Positions 23,599 through 32,851 of a DNA stretch of 46,386 bases are shown here, piece by piece (position 1 is the first letter of the stretch; each line of letters starts with the position of its first letter). Both the position numbers and the translations under genes were made by a program. Source of the DNA: Bacteroidia bacterium (GTDB lineage: Bacteria; Bacteroidota; Bacteroidia; Bacteroidales; Azobacteroidaceae); NCBI GenBank assembly GCA_025999255.1, contig BNXB01000007.1, positions 1 to 46,386 on the forward strand, written 5' to 3'. The notes below the pieces were generated by a model. That model saw only the letters and a program-made list of their open reading frames with translations, made no database searches and was not told the DNA's origin.

Positions 23599-25002
23599 AT
23601 GAAACACGAAAGAGGTTACGGGTATTTAATTAGATGGCTGGTCGTCCTGGGAGATGTATTTGTCTTGAATCTGATATTTTTTCTTGTATATTTTTGGACA
23701 AAATCTTATGAACTTTCGGATTTTTCCGCCAGATTGAAAATTGTAATCTTACTGTTGAATTTCTGTTATCTTTTTACTCTTTATTTTGTTCCGGTTAAAA
23801 TAGATGTTCCGGTTCTTTATACGGATAAGGTCGTACAACGCTCGTTATCTCTTGTGGCCCTTCATGCTATTCTTTTTATTACCTGCCTGGCTTTTTTTGA
23901 TATTGATTCGGGTAATTTTCCTACTAAGTTTTTGGTTGTCTTTTACATCATACTCTTTTTTTTATTTACCATATGGCGTATTTTAGCAAGGGAGGCGCTG
24001 AAGCGTTATCGTCGGTTCGGTCGTAATTTTAAACGGGTTGTTATTGTCGGCGCCGGTAAAAACGGGATGGATTTATATGCCGAGCTGAAGAAAGAAATGG
24101 CTTATGGATATCAGGTACTTGGTTTTTTCGACGATAACCTGCTTTTGAAAAATTCATTACCTAATTATTTGGGAATGACGCATGAAGTGGAAGATTACGT
24201 GCGGGATAACTCTGTTGATGAGATTTATTGTACTCTTCCGAACTCACAGGATGAAAAAATTGTGCGGTTACTTAATTTTTCGGAGAAGAATATGTTCCGG
24301 TTTTATATTGTTCCGGAATTTTATCGTTATTTGAAGAAAAAGATGATTCTTGAAAGTATTGAATCCCTTCCGGTAATGATAGTTCGTTCGGAACCTTTGC
24401 AATATATTCACAACCGGATGCTCAAAAGGTTTTTTGATATCATCTTTTCAATTGTATTTTTGTTGACTGTCTTTCCGGTTTGTTATCTGATTCTTGGTAT
24501 TTTGATTAAATTATCTTCTAGAGGACCTATCATCTTCAAACAGCTTAGAACCGGAATTTATGGAAAAGATTTTTATTGCTATAAGTTCAGATCGATGAAG
24601 GTGAATGATGATTCGGATGAAAAGCAGGCTGAAAAGGATGATCCCCGTAAAACCAAGGTGGGGGAGTTTTTGAGAAGAACGAATCTGGATGAAATACCTC
24701 AGTTTTATAATGCTCTGAAGGGAGATATGAGTATTGTGGGTCCACGTCCTCATATGTTGAAACATACGGAACTCTATTCCATGCTGATAGATAAATATAT
24801 GGTCAGGCACCTGATTAAACCGGGTATCACAGGGTGGGCGCAGGTAAACGGCTATCGTGGAGAAACCAAAATGGTGGAACAAATGGAGCAGCGTGTGAGA
24901 ATGGATGTCTGGTATCTTGAAAACTGGACATTCCTTCTGGATTTGAAAATAGTCGTTGTAACAATCTTCAATATGTTCAGGGGCGAAAAAAATGCTTATT
25001 AA
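23599..25002 (+). CDS. Undecaprenyl-phosphate sugar phosphotransferase (WcaJ/exopolysaccharide type)
   Basis: 467 residues. The first about 130 residues hold four to five membrane segments. A Rossmann-like CoA-binding-type domain follows (VVIVGAGKNGMD, near 148-159). The C-terminal catalytic domain has the membrane-re-entrant helix (LKRFFDIIFSIVFLL), then KQLRTGIYGKDFYCYKFRSMK, TNLDEIPQFYNALKGDMSIVGPRP and PGITGWAQVNGYRG, all hallmarks of polyprenyl glycosylphosphotransferases. It transfers a hexose 1-phosphate onto undecaprenyl phosphate to begin a capsule or exopolysaccharide unit. No other glycan-assembly genes are adjacent, so it is a stand-alone initiator. It overlaps the upstream extension of ruvX. 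Confidence 0.93.
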   Translation: MKHERGYGYLIRWLVVLGDVFVLNLIFFLVYFWTKSYELSDFSARLKIVILLLNFCYLFTLYFVPVKIDVPVLYTDKVVQRSLSLVALHAILFITCLAFFDIDSGNFPTKFLVVFYIILFFLFTIWRILAREALKRYRRFGRNFKRVVIVGAGKNGMDLYAELKKEMAYGYQVLGFFDDNLLLKNSLPNYLGMTHEVEDYVRDNSVDEIYCTLPNSQDEKIVRLLNFSEKNMFRFYIVPEFYRYLKKKMILESIESLPVMIVRSEPLQYIHNRMLKRFFDIIFSIVFLLTVFPVCYLILGILIKLSSRGPIIFKQLRTGIYGKDFYCYKFRSMKVNDDSDEKQAEKDDPRKTKVGEFLRRTNLDEIPQFYNALKGDMSIVGPRPHMLKHTELYSMLIDKYMVRHLIKPGITGWAQVNGYRGETKMVEQMEQRVRMDVWYLENWTFLLDLKIVVVTIFNMFRGEKNAY

Positions 25003-25016
25003 TCGTAAAAAAATAC

Positions 25017-25024
25017 TACCTTTG
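25017..25024 (+). promoter_or_regulatory. -7 promoter box (TACCTTTG) just before ruvX
   Basis: TACCTTTG matches the TAnnTTTG consensus and ends only 9 bases before the preferred ruvX ATG at 25034, so the transcript would be nearly leaderless. No good TTTG -33 box was found. A 14-base match including this box (TACTACCTTTGCCG) occurs again at 31726-31739. Confidence 0.4.
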
Positions 25025-25033
25025 CCGTTTCAA

Positions 25034-25450
25034 ATGGGAAGAATTATTGCAATAGATTATGGACGGAAACGGACGGGACTGGCTGTCTCCGACAGGATGA
25101 GATTGATAGCAGGGGCTTTAACTACGCTTCCGGGAGATAAAGTAATCGATTTTTTGCGGGAATACACATCCAAAGAACCTGTTGATTTGTTTCTATTGGG
25201 AGAACCTAAACAAATGAACAATCAACCTTCGGAAAATATGCAGTGGGTGAGTCTGTTTAGAACTCAATTGCAAAAGGCTTTTCCTGAAATTGAAGTAAAA
25301 ATGGCGGACGAACGGTTCACTTCTGTTTTAGCCCATCGGGCGATGCTCGATGGAGGATTGAAGAAAAAAGATCGTCGTAGCAAGGAGTTAGTCGATCAAT
25401 TAAGTGCAACGATTATTTTACAAACGTATTTAGAAACGAACGGAATATGA
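25034..25450 (+). CDS. ruvX: Putative Holliday junction resolvase RuvX (YqgF)
   Basis: 138 residues from the ATG at 25034. An upstream in-frame ATG at 24992 would overlap the previous gene and add 14 residues before the conserved start MGRIIAIDYGRKRTG, so the shorter form is preferred. Motifs of the YqgF/RuvX RNase H-like fold: Asp7 in IDYGRKRTGLAVSD, the LLGEPKQMNN strand, Asp/Glu in MADERFTS and the C-terminal Asp in KELVDQLSATIILQTYL. It acts in pre-16S rRNA 5' processing and possibly Holliday junction resolution. Its stop overlaps the def start (ATGA at 25447). Confidence 0.95.
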   Translation: MGRIIAIDYGRKRTGLAVSDRMRLIAGALTTLPGDKVIDFLREYTSKEPVDLFLLGEPKQMNNQPSENMQWVSLFRTQLQKAFPEIEVKMADERFTSVLAHRAMLDGGLKKKDRRSKELVDQLSATIILQTYLETNGI

Positions 25451-26007
25451 TTTTACCGGTTTATCTTTGTGGACAACAGGTCTTAAGAAAAGTTTGCCAG
25501 GATCTTCCTGCCGACTATAAAGATTTGGATCAGTTGATTGGAAACATGTTTGAAACGATGTATAATGCGGACGGAGTGGGGCTGGCTGGCCCCCAGGTTG
25601 GTTTGGACTACCGGATTTTCGTGATTGATTTGAATGTGTTTGCAGATGAAAAACCTGAATTCAAAGATTTTAAAAAAGTCTTTATTAATGCCAGGATTAC
25701 GGAAAGAGATGGAGAGGATGTCGTTGCAGAAGAAGGATGTCTTTCAATTCCCGATATCCATGAAAATGTGACACGCAAAAACAGAATCCGTATTCAATAC
25801 CTGGATGAAAATCTGAATTCTCATGATGAAATTTTTGAAGGATATAAAGCCCGTGTAATTCAACATGAATATGATCATATTGAAGGAATCCTCTTCGTCG
25901 ATCATTTGTCCGGAATAAGAAAGCAGTTGGTTAAAGGGAAATTAAGTAATATACTTAAAGGTAAAACAAATTGTTCCTATAAAGTAAAGCCGGCAAGTAT
26001 AAAATGA
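25447..26007 (+). CDS. def: Peptide deformylase
   Basis: 186 residues. All three catalytic motifs are intact: GVGLAGPQVG (about 42-51), EEGCLSIP (about 96-103) with the metal Cys, and HEYDH with the two metal His and catalytic Glu (about 142-146). The enzyme removes the formyl group from the N-terminal Met of new proteins and uses Fe2+. It is translationally coupled to ruvX by a 4-base overlap. A hairpin followed by T residues downstream (26056-26083) ends this short operon. Confidence 0.98.
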   Translation: MILPVYLCGQQVLRKVCQDLPADYKDLDQLIGNMFETMYNADGVGLAGPQVGLDYRIFVIDLNVFADEKPEFKDFKKVFINARITERDGEDVVAEEGCLSIPDIHENVTRKNRIRIQYLDENLNSHDEIFEGYKARVIQHEYDHIEGILFVDHLSGIRKQLVKGKLSNILKGKTNCSYKVKPASIK

Positions 26008-26055
26008 CTTTCGTGTAGAAATACAGGAATCTTTAAAATCATAAAAAAATAAAAG

Positions 26056-26083
26056 AAGACGTTTAATGAGCGTCTTTTTTTGT
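26056..26083 (+). terminator. Rho-independent terminator after def
   Basis: AAGACG (26056-26061) pairs with CGTCTT (26071-26076) around a 9-base loop, followed by a run of T residues to 26081. It is 49 bases after the def stop. Confidence 0.75.
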
Positions 26084-26092
26084 TTTATTGAT

Positions 26093-26100
26093 TATATTTG
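26093..26100 (+). promoter_or_regulatory. -7 promoter box (TATATTTG) upstream of the TPR gene
   Basis: TATATTTG fits TAnnTTTG and lies 50 bases before the ATG at 26150, directly after the def terminator. The -33 element is not clear. Confidence 0.4.
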
Positions 26101-26149
26101 TCGTCGTTTCATGCGTGTTTATTGTATGCTTAATATAGAATTTTTATAG

Positions 26150-28279
26150 ATGAGAAGATTTTTTTTCCTTGTTCTAACTTTGATTTTAACTGGTTTCGCC
26201 GTTTCCGTTCATTCACAAATTAATGTGGATCGTGTTTTGGCAAATGGGAGAAATGCATTGTACTTTGAAGATTATATTCTTTCCATTCAATATTTTAATC
26301 AGGTTATAAGGGTAAAACCCTATTTGCCGGAACCGTATCTTTTCCGGGCTATGGCTAAATTCAACCTGGACGATTATCAGGGAGCCGAAAATGATGCTAC
26401 TTTATGTCTGGAACGGAATCCGTTTTTGTTTTATGCTTATCAATGTCGTGGAGCTGCACGGCAAAGTATGGGAAATTATCAGGGGGCCATAGAAGATTAT
26501 CAGTCGGCATTGAAAATCAGGCAGGAAGACAGGCAATCGCTGGTAAACCTGGGTATTGCATACCTGCAATCGAAAAATTACGATGAGTCTGAAAAAACTT
26601 TCGATCTTTTGTTGAAGTATCAACCCCGGTATTCCAGGGCTTATATGTTACGTGGAGCCATGTTTGCCGAAAAAGGAGATACATCCCGGGCGTTTACGGA
26701 TTTTGAAAAAGCAATTGACCTTGATAAATATTATGCACCTTCGTACGCTCAACGGGGATTACTGTATCTTCAGAGAAGTGATTATCAGGGTGCTTTGGAA
26801 GATTTTAACCAGGCTATCAAAATTGATGACCAGAATATCGGTTTTTTCATAAACAGAGGGTTGGCGCGTTATTACCTCAATGATTTCAGGGGCGCTATGT
26901 CGGATTATGATCAGGTTATAACGAGAGATCCCCAGAATCTGGTTGCCCGGTTTAACAGGGGACTTCTGAGAGCTCAGGTCGGAGATGATAACCGGGCGAT
27001 AGATGATTTTAATGAAGTCATTAAACAGGAACCGGATAATTTTATGGCTATTTATAACCGGGCTATATTGAAAGAACAGACAGGAGATTACCGGGGCGCT
27101 CAAGCCGACTTGAATACCGTGTTGGTTGAATATCCGAATTTTGTTCCCGGATTTTATTATCGTTCGGAGATAAAAAGAAAAATGGGCGATACGAAAGGCG
27201 CCGACCGGGATTATTGGTACGCTTATGATTTGGAACAAAATTTACGCAAGGAACGTGAAAAAGGGAAACAGGTTACCGGAAAGGAAGTGCTGGATTCCGG
27301 CGCTGTTGCTGATAATAAGGATATTGATAAAACCCGTGAGAAATCGGATAAAAATATAGAAAAATTCAATCGTCTGGTAGTTTATGATAAGGATGAACAG
27401 CAGCAATCCCGCTATAAAAGCGAGTTGAGAGGCCGTGTACAGGATAAACAGGTGAAAGTAGATTTGATTTCTCAATTTGTCATTACTTATTATGAAAAAG
27501 ATGAAGCATTGAGAAAATATACCCATTTGGATAGATTATTGGAGGAGTATAATAACCGGATGGTACTGAAGCTTCAATTGAAAATAACGAATAATGAAGC
27601 TGCCCTCACTGATGATCAGGCGGAATTCCATTTTCGTTCGATCGATGATTATTCTTTGCTTATCGAAAAAAGTGAAAAGAAATTGGATGCTTTATTCGGC
27701 CGGGCGCTTGATTTTATGATATTACAAGATTTGGCAGAGGCGCAGGCAGACCTGACCAGGGTGATAGATTTGGATTCCCGGTTTGCTATGGCTTATTTTG
27801 ATAGAGCTGTGGTCAGATATAAGCAAATGGAACTGGATAGTTATAATTCCGGTACATCCGAATCTACGACCGGATTGTCGTTGAATTTGCAATCAGGGAA
27901 AAAAACTGTATCCGGCATACCCGGAGCCCAGTATGCTACAACCAAAATACAGGAAACAAATCCGGATACAAAAAAAATGTATGAACTCGACCTTATTATC
28001 AAGGATTATGATTCTGTGTTGAAAATGAATCCGGATTTCATTTATGCCTATTTTAACCGTGGTAATATGCGTTGTGTCCAAAAAGATTTCAGGACGGCCA
28101 TACTGGATTATAATGAGGCAATTAAGAGAGAGCCCGATTTTGCAGAAGCTTATTTTAACCGCGGGCTTTCCCGTCTGTATCTTGGAGATACACAACGGGG
28201 AATTGAAGATCTGAGTAAGGCGGGCGAATTGGGGATTGTGGATGCGTACAACATCATTAAACGCATGTCAAGTGAATAA
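26150..28279 (+). CDS. Tetratricopeptide-repeat protein, exported
   Basis: 709 residues with an N-terminal Sec signal (MRRFFFLVLTLILTGFAVSVHSQ). Residues about 25-360 carry nine or ten TPR units, each with the A-x-x-D-x-x-x-A-I-x-x-P pattern (for example YLPEPYLFRAMAKFNLDDYQGAENDATLCL). A charged linker (about 365-470, rich in Lys, Asp and Glu) separates them from a second set (about 510-700, such as PDFIYAYFNRGNMRCVQKDF). No enzyme motif is seen. TPR proteins of this kind in the envelope scaffold protein complexes. The gene in this position between def and thrS is a conserved neighbour in Bacteroidales as I remember; its partner is unknown. Confidence 0.9.
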   Translation: MRRFFFLVLTLILTGFAVSVHSQINVDRVLANGRNALYFEDYILSIQYFNQVIRVKPYLPEPYLFRAMAKFNLDDYQGAENDATLCLERNPFLFYAYQCRGAARQSMGNYQGAIEDYQSALKIRQEDRQSLVNLGIAYLQSKNYDESEKTFDLLLKYQPRYSRAYMLRGAMFAEKGDTSRAFTDFEKAIDLDKYYAPSYAQRGLLYLQRSDYQGALEDFNQAIKIDDQNIGFFINRGLARYYLNDFRGAMSDYDQVITRDPQNLVARFNRGLLRAQVGDDNRAIDDFNEVIKQEPDNFMAIYNRAILKEQTGDYRGAQADLNTVLVEYPNFVPGFYYRSEIKRKMGDTKGADRDYWYAYDLEQNLRKEREKGKQVTGKEVLDSGAVADNKDIDKTREKSDKNIEKFNRLVVYDKDEQQQSRYKSELRGRVQDKQVKVDLISQFVITYYEKDEALRKYTHLDRLLEEYNNRMVLKLQLKITNNEAALTDDQAEFHFRSIDDYSLLIEKSEKKLDALFGRALDFMILQDLAEAQADLTRVIDLDSRFAMAYFDRAVVRYKQMELDSYNSGTSESTTGLSLNLQSGKKTVSGIPGAQYATTKIQETNPDTKKMYELDLIIKDYDSVLKMNPDFIYAYFNRGNMRCVQKDFRTAILDYNEAIKREPDFAEAYFNRGLSRLYLGDTQRGIEDLSKAGELGIVDAYNIIKRMSSE

Positions 28280-28302
28280 TTTTATTATAAATAAATAGGT
28301 GT

Positions 28303-29682
28303 ATGAAAAAACTAATTTATCTTATGACTGCAGCTGTATCTTTATTACCGGGCTGTAAATCAAAAACCGAAAAACCGGTTGAGAAAGAAGGTGAAATTAA
28401 ACTGATTACTCTTGATCCGGGACATTTTCATGCGGCTTTGGTTCAAAAATCAGCTTATCCGCAAGTTTCTAACGATGTTTACGTGTACGCACCCGGAGGT
28501 GATGAACTGGATGAACATCTGAAAAAAATTGAAGCTTATAACAGTCGTCCGGAAGATCCGACCGGTTGGAATGAGATTGTTTATACTGGTACTGATTTCC
28601 TGGAGAAAATGATTGCCGAAAAGAAAGGGAATGTGATGATAACTGCAGGAAACAACAGGAAGAAAACGGAATATATTCTTAAAACATTGCAGGCCGGAAT
28701 CAATGTGTTGGCAGACAAACCAATGGTTATAGTTCCTGAAAATTTTGAAATGCTGAAACAATGTTTTGATGTTGCTAAAGAAAAAGATATTCTTTTGTAT
28801 GATATCATGACCGAAAGGTACGAGATTACTACGATCCTTCAACGTGAATTGTCTTTGCAACCGGCTATTTTCGGGGAATTGGAAAAAGGAACCCCGGAAA
28901 ATCCGGCTGTAACTAAAGAAAGTGTACACCATTTTTTCAAAATGGTCTCAGGAAGCCCGGTGAAGCGTCCGGCATGGTTTTTCGACGTAGATCAGCAGGG
29001 AGAAGGTATCGTGGATGTGAATACGCACCTGGTTGACCTGGTACAATGGGAGTGTTTTCCGGAACAAATTATCAATTATCAGACAGATATTGAGTTATTG
29101 AACGCTAAAAGGTGGACCACTGCAGTCGATTTACCTCAGTTCAAACAAGCTACCGGTTTGGAAAACTATCCCGATTATTTACAAAAAGATGTGGTTAAAG
29201 ATGTATTGCAGGTTTATGCCAATGGAGAGATTGTATATCGTTTGAAAGGTGTTTGCGCCAAGGTATCGGTCATATGGAACTATCAGGCTCCTGAAGGCGC
29301 CGGGGATACTCATTTTTCGGTGATGCGCGGAACAGGGGCTAATCTGACTATTCGTCAGGGCGCGGAACAAAATTATAAGCCGGAGCTTTATATTGAACTT
29401 CCTGCTAAAGCAAAGGCCGATTATGTTTCCGGAATGGAAAAAACGTTTGCGGAAGTTGAAAAGAAATATCCGGGAATTACTCTTGAAAAATTGTCGGATA
29501 CCGCATGGAAAGTAAATATCCCGGATAATTATCGTAATGGTCACGAAGCCCATTTCGGACAGGTAACAGAGAAGTATCTTCAATTCCTGAAAGATAAAAA
29601 AATGCCGGATTGGGAAGTTCCTAATATGATTGCAAAATATTATACCACTACCGAGGCGCTTAAATTGGCAAAGAAGGAATAA
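28303..29682 (+). CDS. Putative oxidoreductase lipoprotein (Gfo/Idh/MocA-like with C-terminal putative-oxidoreductase domain)
   Basis: 459 residues. MKKLIYLMTAAVSLLPGC gives lipobox Cys18, so it is a periplasmic-facing lipoprotein. An N-terminal Rossmann-like domain begins near IKLITLDPGHFHAAL (33-47); the family Lys is in VLADKPMVI, similar to EKP but with Asp in place of Glu. The C-terminal domain holds GIVDVNTHLVDLVQWE. It is 23 bases after the TPR gene and probably in one operon with it. It is more distant from the sugar-locus oxidoreductases, lacks a Tat motif and lacks the GxGxxG glycine pattern at its start (reads DPGHFHAA), so NAD binding may differ. Function unknown. Confidence 0.88.
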   Translation: MKKLIYLMTAAVSLLPGCKSKTEKPVEKEGEIKLITLDPGHFHAALVQKSAYPQVSNDVYVYAPGGDELDEHLKKIEAYNSRPEDPTGWNEIVYTGTDFLEKMIAEKKGNVMITAGNNRKKTEYILKTLQAGINVLADKPMVIVPENFEMLKQCFDVAKEKDILLYDIMTERYEITTILQRELSLQPAIFGELEKGTPENPAVTKESVHHFFKMVSGSPVKRPAWFFDVDQQGEGIVDVNTHLVDLVQWECFPEQIINYQTDIELLNAKRWTTAVDLPQFKQATGLENYPDYLQKDVVKDVLQVYANGEIVYRLKGVCAKVSVIWNYQAPEGAGDTHFSVMRGTGANLTIRQGAEQNYKPELYIELPAKAKADYVSGMEKTFAEVEKKYPGITLEKLSDTAWKVNIPDNYRNGHEAHFGQVTEKYLQFLKDKKMPDWEVPNMIAKYYTTTEALKLAKKE

Positions 29683-29722
29683 ATACCTGTTACCGGATGT
29701 TTTCAATATGAAAAAAGAATAT

Positions 29723-29730
29723 TACCTTTG
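29723..29730 (+). promoter_or_regulatory. thrS: -7 promoter box (TACCTTTG) of thrS
   Basis: TACCTTTG fits TAnnTTTG and lies 109 bases before the thrS ATG. Transcription from it would begin near 29737 and include the long hairpin at 29753-29819 in the leader. Confidence 0.5.
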
Positions 29731-29752
29731 TACCCTGATTTTAAATTAAAAA

Positions 29753-29819
29753 AATGAAGAAAATGAAAGAATGAAGAAAGTGAATTTTTCATTCTTTTTA
29801 TTCTTTCATTTTCTTCATT
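29753..29819 (+). promoter_or_regulatory. Long leader hairpin upstream of thrS
   Basis: A 20-base arm at 29753-29772 is perfectly repeated in inverted form at 29800-29819, and the inner bases continue the pairing with G-U wobbles and one mismatch to a 3-base loop, for a stem of about 32 pairs. The left arm is purine-rich and built of ATGAA-type units. It sits between the promoter box and the ATG at 29840, so it would fold in the thrS mRNA leader. It may regulate thrS, or be a terminator-like or insertion-derived sequence. Confidence 0.7.
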
Positions 29820-29839
29820 AAATATATTAAGGAGTAAAT

Positions 29840-31786
29840 ATGATAAAGATAACATTTCCCGACGGTTCTCTTCGGGAATATCCGAAAGGAACTACTGCGA
29901 TGCAGATAGCAGAAAGTATCAGTCCCCGTTTGGCGCAAGATGTTGTTGCTGCCGGAATCAACGGTGATACCTGGGATTTGACTCGTCCGGTCAATGAGGA
30001 TGCTTCTGTGAAACTGTATAAGTGGGAAGACGAAGAAGGAAAACATGCTTTTTGGCATTCTTCAGCCCACCTGATGGCGGAGGCGTTACAGGAATTATAT
30101 CCCGGTATTAAATTCGGGATTGGTCCGGCCATTGAAAACGGTTTTTATTATGATGTCGATCCGGGTGAAGATGTAGTTATCAAGGAAAGTGATTTTCCTA
30201 AGATAGAAGCAAAAATGGCGGAATTGGTAGCGAAAAAAGAACCGATTGTTCGTCAAAGCATTGCGAAATCCGAAGCAATGAAAATGTTTGGCGACCGTGG
30301 CGAAAACTATAAAACAGAGTTGATCGGCGAATTGGAAGACGGAACAATTACTACTTATTCGCAGGGCGTTTTTACTGATTTGTGTCGTGGTCCGCACTTG
30401 CCGGATACTTCTTATATTAAGGCTATTAAATTGATGTCGGTTGCCGGAGCTTATTGGCGTGGCGATGAAAAGCGCCGCCAGTTGACCCGGATTTATGGCA
30501 TTACTTTCCCAAAAAAGAAAATGCTGGATGAATATCTGGCATTATTGGAAGAAGCTAAAAAACGCGACCACCGTAAGATAGGTAAGGAACTTGAATTATT
30601 TACTTTCTCTCAAAACGTGGGACAAGGTTTGCCTTTATGGTTACCTAAAGGAACCCAGTTGCGTCTGAAACTGGAAGAATTCCTGAAACGTATCCAACGT
30701 AAATATGGTTACCAACAGGTAATGACTCCTCATATTGGAAATAAATTGCTGTATGTAACTTCAGGGCATTATGCCAAGTATGGAAAAGATTCGTTCCAAC
30801 CGATTCATACCCCGGAAGAAGGAGAAGAGTTCCTGTTGAAACCGATGAATTGTCCTCACCACTGTGAGATTTACAAGGCATTTCCCCGTTCATATAAAGA
30901 CTTACCTTTGCGTTTGGCGGAATTCGGTACGGTATATCGTTATGAACAAAGTGGAGAATTGCATGGTCTGACCCGTGTTAGAGGATTTACCCAGGATGAT
31001 GCTCATATTTTTTGTGCTCCGGACCAGGTGAAAAATGAATTCAAAAAGGTAATGGAGATTATCAATATTATCTTTAAAGCATTGGATTTCAAAGATTATG
31101 AGGCTCAGATTTCTTTGAGGGATCCTGATAATAAAGATAAATATATCGGTTCCGAAGAAAATTGGGACAAAGCGGAAACTGCAATTATTGAAGTTTGTCA
31201 GGAATCCGGAATTAAAGCCAAGGTAGAATTGGGTGAAGCTGCATTTTATGGCCCGAAACTTGATTTTATGGTGAAAGATGCTTTGGGACGTCGTTGGCAA
31301 TTGGGTACTATCCAGGTTGATTATAACCTGCCGGATCGTTTTGAACTGGAATATGTAGGCGCTGACAATAAAAAACACCGCCCTGTGATGATTCATCGTG
31401 CCCCATTTGGTTCGATGGAACGCTTTGTGGCCGTGTTGATAGAACATACTGCCGGAAAATTCCCGATTTGGTTGACTCCGGATCAGGCTGTTATCTTGCC
31501 GATTAGCGAAAAATTCAACGATTATGCCTATGAAGTGGCGCAACAACTTAATGAACGGGACATCCGTGTGTTGGTTGACGATCGCAACGAAAAAATCGGT
31601 CGCAAAATCCGGGATAATGAATTGAAAAAAATACCTTATTTACTCATTGTCGGAGAGAAAGAAGCAGACAATAATGAAATTTCCGTAAGAAAACAGGGTG
31701 AAGGTGATGTTGGTTCAATGAAAATTACTACCTTTGCCGAAATTTTGAATGATGAAACTGATAATCAGATGAATCAGTGGGCTTAA
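29840..31786 (+). CDS. thrS: Threonine--tRNA ligase
   Basis: 648 residues with the full bacterial ThrRS layout: TGS domain (1-62), editing domain with [11 protein letters not shown] (about 73-83) and the second motif near 180 (GPHLPD), class II catalytic core ([17 protein letters not shown]; motif 2 in [20 protein letters not shown]; motif 3 in [10 protein letters not shown]) and C-terminal anticodon-binding domain ([10 protein letters not shown] to the end). Zinc ligands are suggested by NCPHHCEIY. It charges tRNA-Thr. It opens the thrS-infC-rpmI-rplT block. Confidence 0.99.
   Translation: MIKITFPDGSLREYPKGTTAMQIAESISPRLAQDVVAAGINGDTWDLTRPVNEDASVKLYKWEDEEGKHAFWHSSAHLMAEALQELYPGIKFGIGPAIENGFYYDVDPGEDVVIKESDFPKIEAKMAELVAKKEPIVRQSIAKSEAMKMFGDRGENYKTELIGELEDGTITTYSQGVFTDLCRGPHLPDTSYIKAIKLMSVAGAYWRGDEKRRQLTRIYGITFPKKKMLDEYLALLEEAKKRDHRKIGKELELFTFSQNVGQGLPLWLPKGTQLRLKLEEFLKRIQRKYGYQQVMTPHIGNKLLYVTSGHYAKYGKDSFQPIHTPEEGEEFLLKPMNCPHHCEIYKAFPRSYKDLPLRLAEFGTVYRYEQSGELHGLTRVRGFTQDDAHIFCAPDQVKNEFKKVMEIINIIFKALDFKDYEAQISLRDPDNKDKYIGSEENWDKAETAIIEVCQESGIKAKVELGEAAFYGPKLDFMVKDALGRRWQLGTIQVDYNLPDRFELEYVGADNKKHRPVMIHRAPFGSMERFVAVLIEHTAGKFPIWLTPDQAVILPISEKFNDYAYEVAQQLNERDIRVLVDDRNEKIGRKIRDNELKKIPYLLIVGEKEADNNEISVRKQGEGDVGSMKITTFAEILNDETDNQMNQWA
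31726..31739 (+). promoter_or_regulatory. Possible internal promoter for infC inside the thrS 3' end
   Basis: TACTACCTTTGCCG, containing TACCTTTG (31729-31736), lies within the last codons of thrS, about 120 bases before infC. It is identical over 14 bases to the sequence in front of ruvX. It may be chance, because the frame encodes the conserved thrS C-terminus. Confidence 0.3.
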
Positions 31787-31824
31787 AAAGAAAAATTAAA
31801 TTAACAAAAGAACGTACAACAAAA

Positions 31825-31852
31825 ACGTATAGCGTAAAACGTAAAACGTATT
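31825..31852 (+). repeat. ACGTATAGCGTAAAACGTAAAACGTA intergenic repeat, copy 2
   Basis: Repeated 7-8-base units of the form CGTAAAA in the gap between thrS and infC, ending 5 bases before the infC ATG. It matches copy 1 at 16578-16604 in sequence and in orientation relative to the downstream gene. Confidence 0.7.
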
Positions 31853-31857
31853 ATTGA

Positions 31858-32466
31858 ATGAAGAAAGACAATCTTAAGGATCAATATCGAGTAAATGAAA
31901 AGATCCGTGTTAGAGAGGTTCGCTTGGTAGGAGATAATGTAGAACAAGGTGTTTATCCTCTTGCAGAAGCCCAGAAGATTGCCAGAGAACAAGGATTGGA
32001 TCTGGTTGAAATTTCGCCGAATGCAGATCCGCCTGTTTGTAGAGTTACTGATTATCAGAAATTTATCTACCAACAAAAGAAACGCCAGAAAGAACAGAAA
32101 GCAAAGTCTGTTAAAATTGTGGTAAAGGAGATCCGTTTCGGACCTCAAACTGATGATCATGATTACAATTTCAAGCTTAAGCATGCTAAAAGTTTCCTGG
32201 AAGACGGAGCTAAAGTAAAAGCTTATGTTTTTTTCAAAGGACGTTCAATCCTTTTCAAAGAACAGGGTGAGGTGTTATTGTTACGTTTTGCCGATGATTT
32301 GGAAGATTATGCTAAGGTAGAACAAATGCCGGCTTTAGAGGGTAAAAAGATGATCATCATGCTAGCCCCTAAAAAAATGCCTGTTGCTAAACCTGTAACT
32401 CTGGAAAAAGTAAAAGAGGTAAAGCCTGCTAAAGAGCCGGAAAAGGATTTGAAAGAGAACGAATAA
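31858..32466 (+). CDS. infC: Translation initiation factor IF-3
   Basis: 202 residues. The N-terminal domain ([42 protein letters not shown]) and C-terminal domain ([40 protein letters not shown]) are complete, followed by a Lys/Glu/Pro-rich tail of about 30 residues that is common in Bacteroidota. It starts with an ordinary ATG in this reading, whereas many bacteria use a rare start for infC. IF-3 prevents subunit reassociation and checks the start codon. Confidence 0.98.
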   Translation: MKKDNLKDQYRVNEKIRVREVRLVGDNVEQGVYPLAEAQKIAREQGLDLVEISPNADPPVCRVTDYQKFIYQQKKRQKEQKAKSVKIVVKEIRFGPQTDDHDYNFKLKHAKSFLEDGAKVKAYVFFKGRSILFKEQGEVLLLRFADDLEDYAKVEQMPALEGKKMIIMLAPKKMPVAKPVTLEKVKEVKPAKEPEKDLKENE

Positions 32467-32550
32467 CGAGTTGAAAATTTTCAACCCCTGAAACTCTTAA
32501 AATAAAATGGCCTGTTGGCCTGCTAAGTATAAACATTAATAATAAGTACA

Positions 32551-32748
32551 ATGCCGAAAATGAAGACTAATTCCGGTGCCAAAAAAAGATTTACTCTTAC
32601 CGGAACAGGAAAAATCAAGAGAAAACACGCTTTTAAAAGTCACATCCTGACAAAGAAGACTACAAAGCAAAAAAGAAGACTGACTCATGTATCAATCGTT
32701 AGCACAGCCGATGAAAGCCGTGTGAAGAGGTTGTTGGCAATGAAGTAA
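32551..32748 (+). CDS. rpmI: Ribosomal protein bL35
   Basis: 65 residues, [20 protein letters not shown] then a Lys/Arg-rich chain ending RVKRLLAMK, the typical bL35 pattern and length. It lies 84 bases after infC; that gap holds a palindrome GTTGAAAATTTTCAAC at 32470-32485 that may act in termination or mRNA control. Confidence 0.98.
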   Translation: MPKMKTNSGAKKRFTLTGTGKIKRKHAFKSHILTKKTTKQKRRLTHVSIVSTADESRVKRLLAMK

Positions 32749-32851
32749 GTTCAATTTTAATCAGTGATTTTCTAAAAGATTTATTAACAGAGTTTTAGCA
32801 TCTAAAGACCATTGAAAAAGTGGCGCTAACATTCAAAACATTTTTATTATT

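Noticed and set aside
26104..26117. Third copy of the hairpin repeat (CGTTTCATGCG)
   Set aside because: Only about ten bases match one arm and no partner arm is present.
28303..29682. Member of the sulfo-sugar system
   Set aside because: It is on the opposite strand, joined to the TPR gene, and differs from the Tat-exported oxidoreductases in signal type and nucleotide-binding motif.
29753..29819. T-box riboswitch for thrS
   Set aside because: No specifier loop or T-box sequence (TGGNACC-like) is visible; only one long simple stem.
30902..31546. Minus-strand open frame of 214 codons within thrS
   Set aside because: It is a shadow of the conserved thrS coding frame.
32467..32550. L20-type autoregulatory leader or riboswitch between infC and rpmI
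   Set aside because: There is a 16-base palindrome and a short GGCC stem, but nothing that matches the known L20 binding folds well enough to call.
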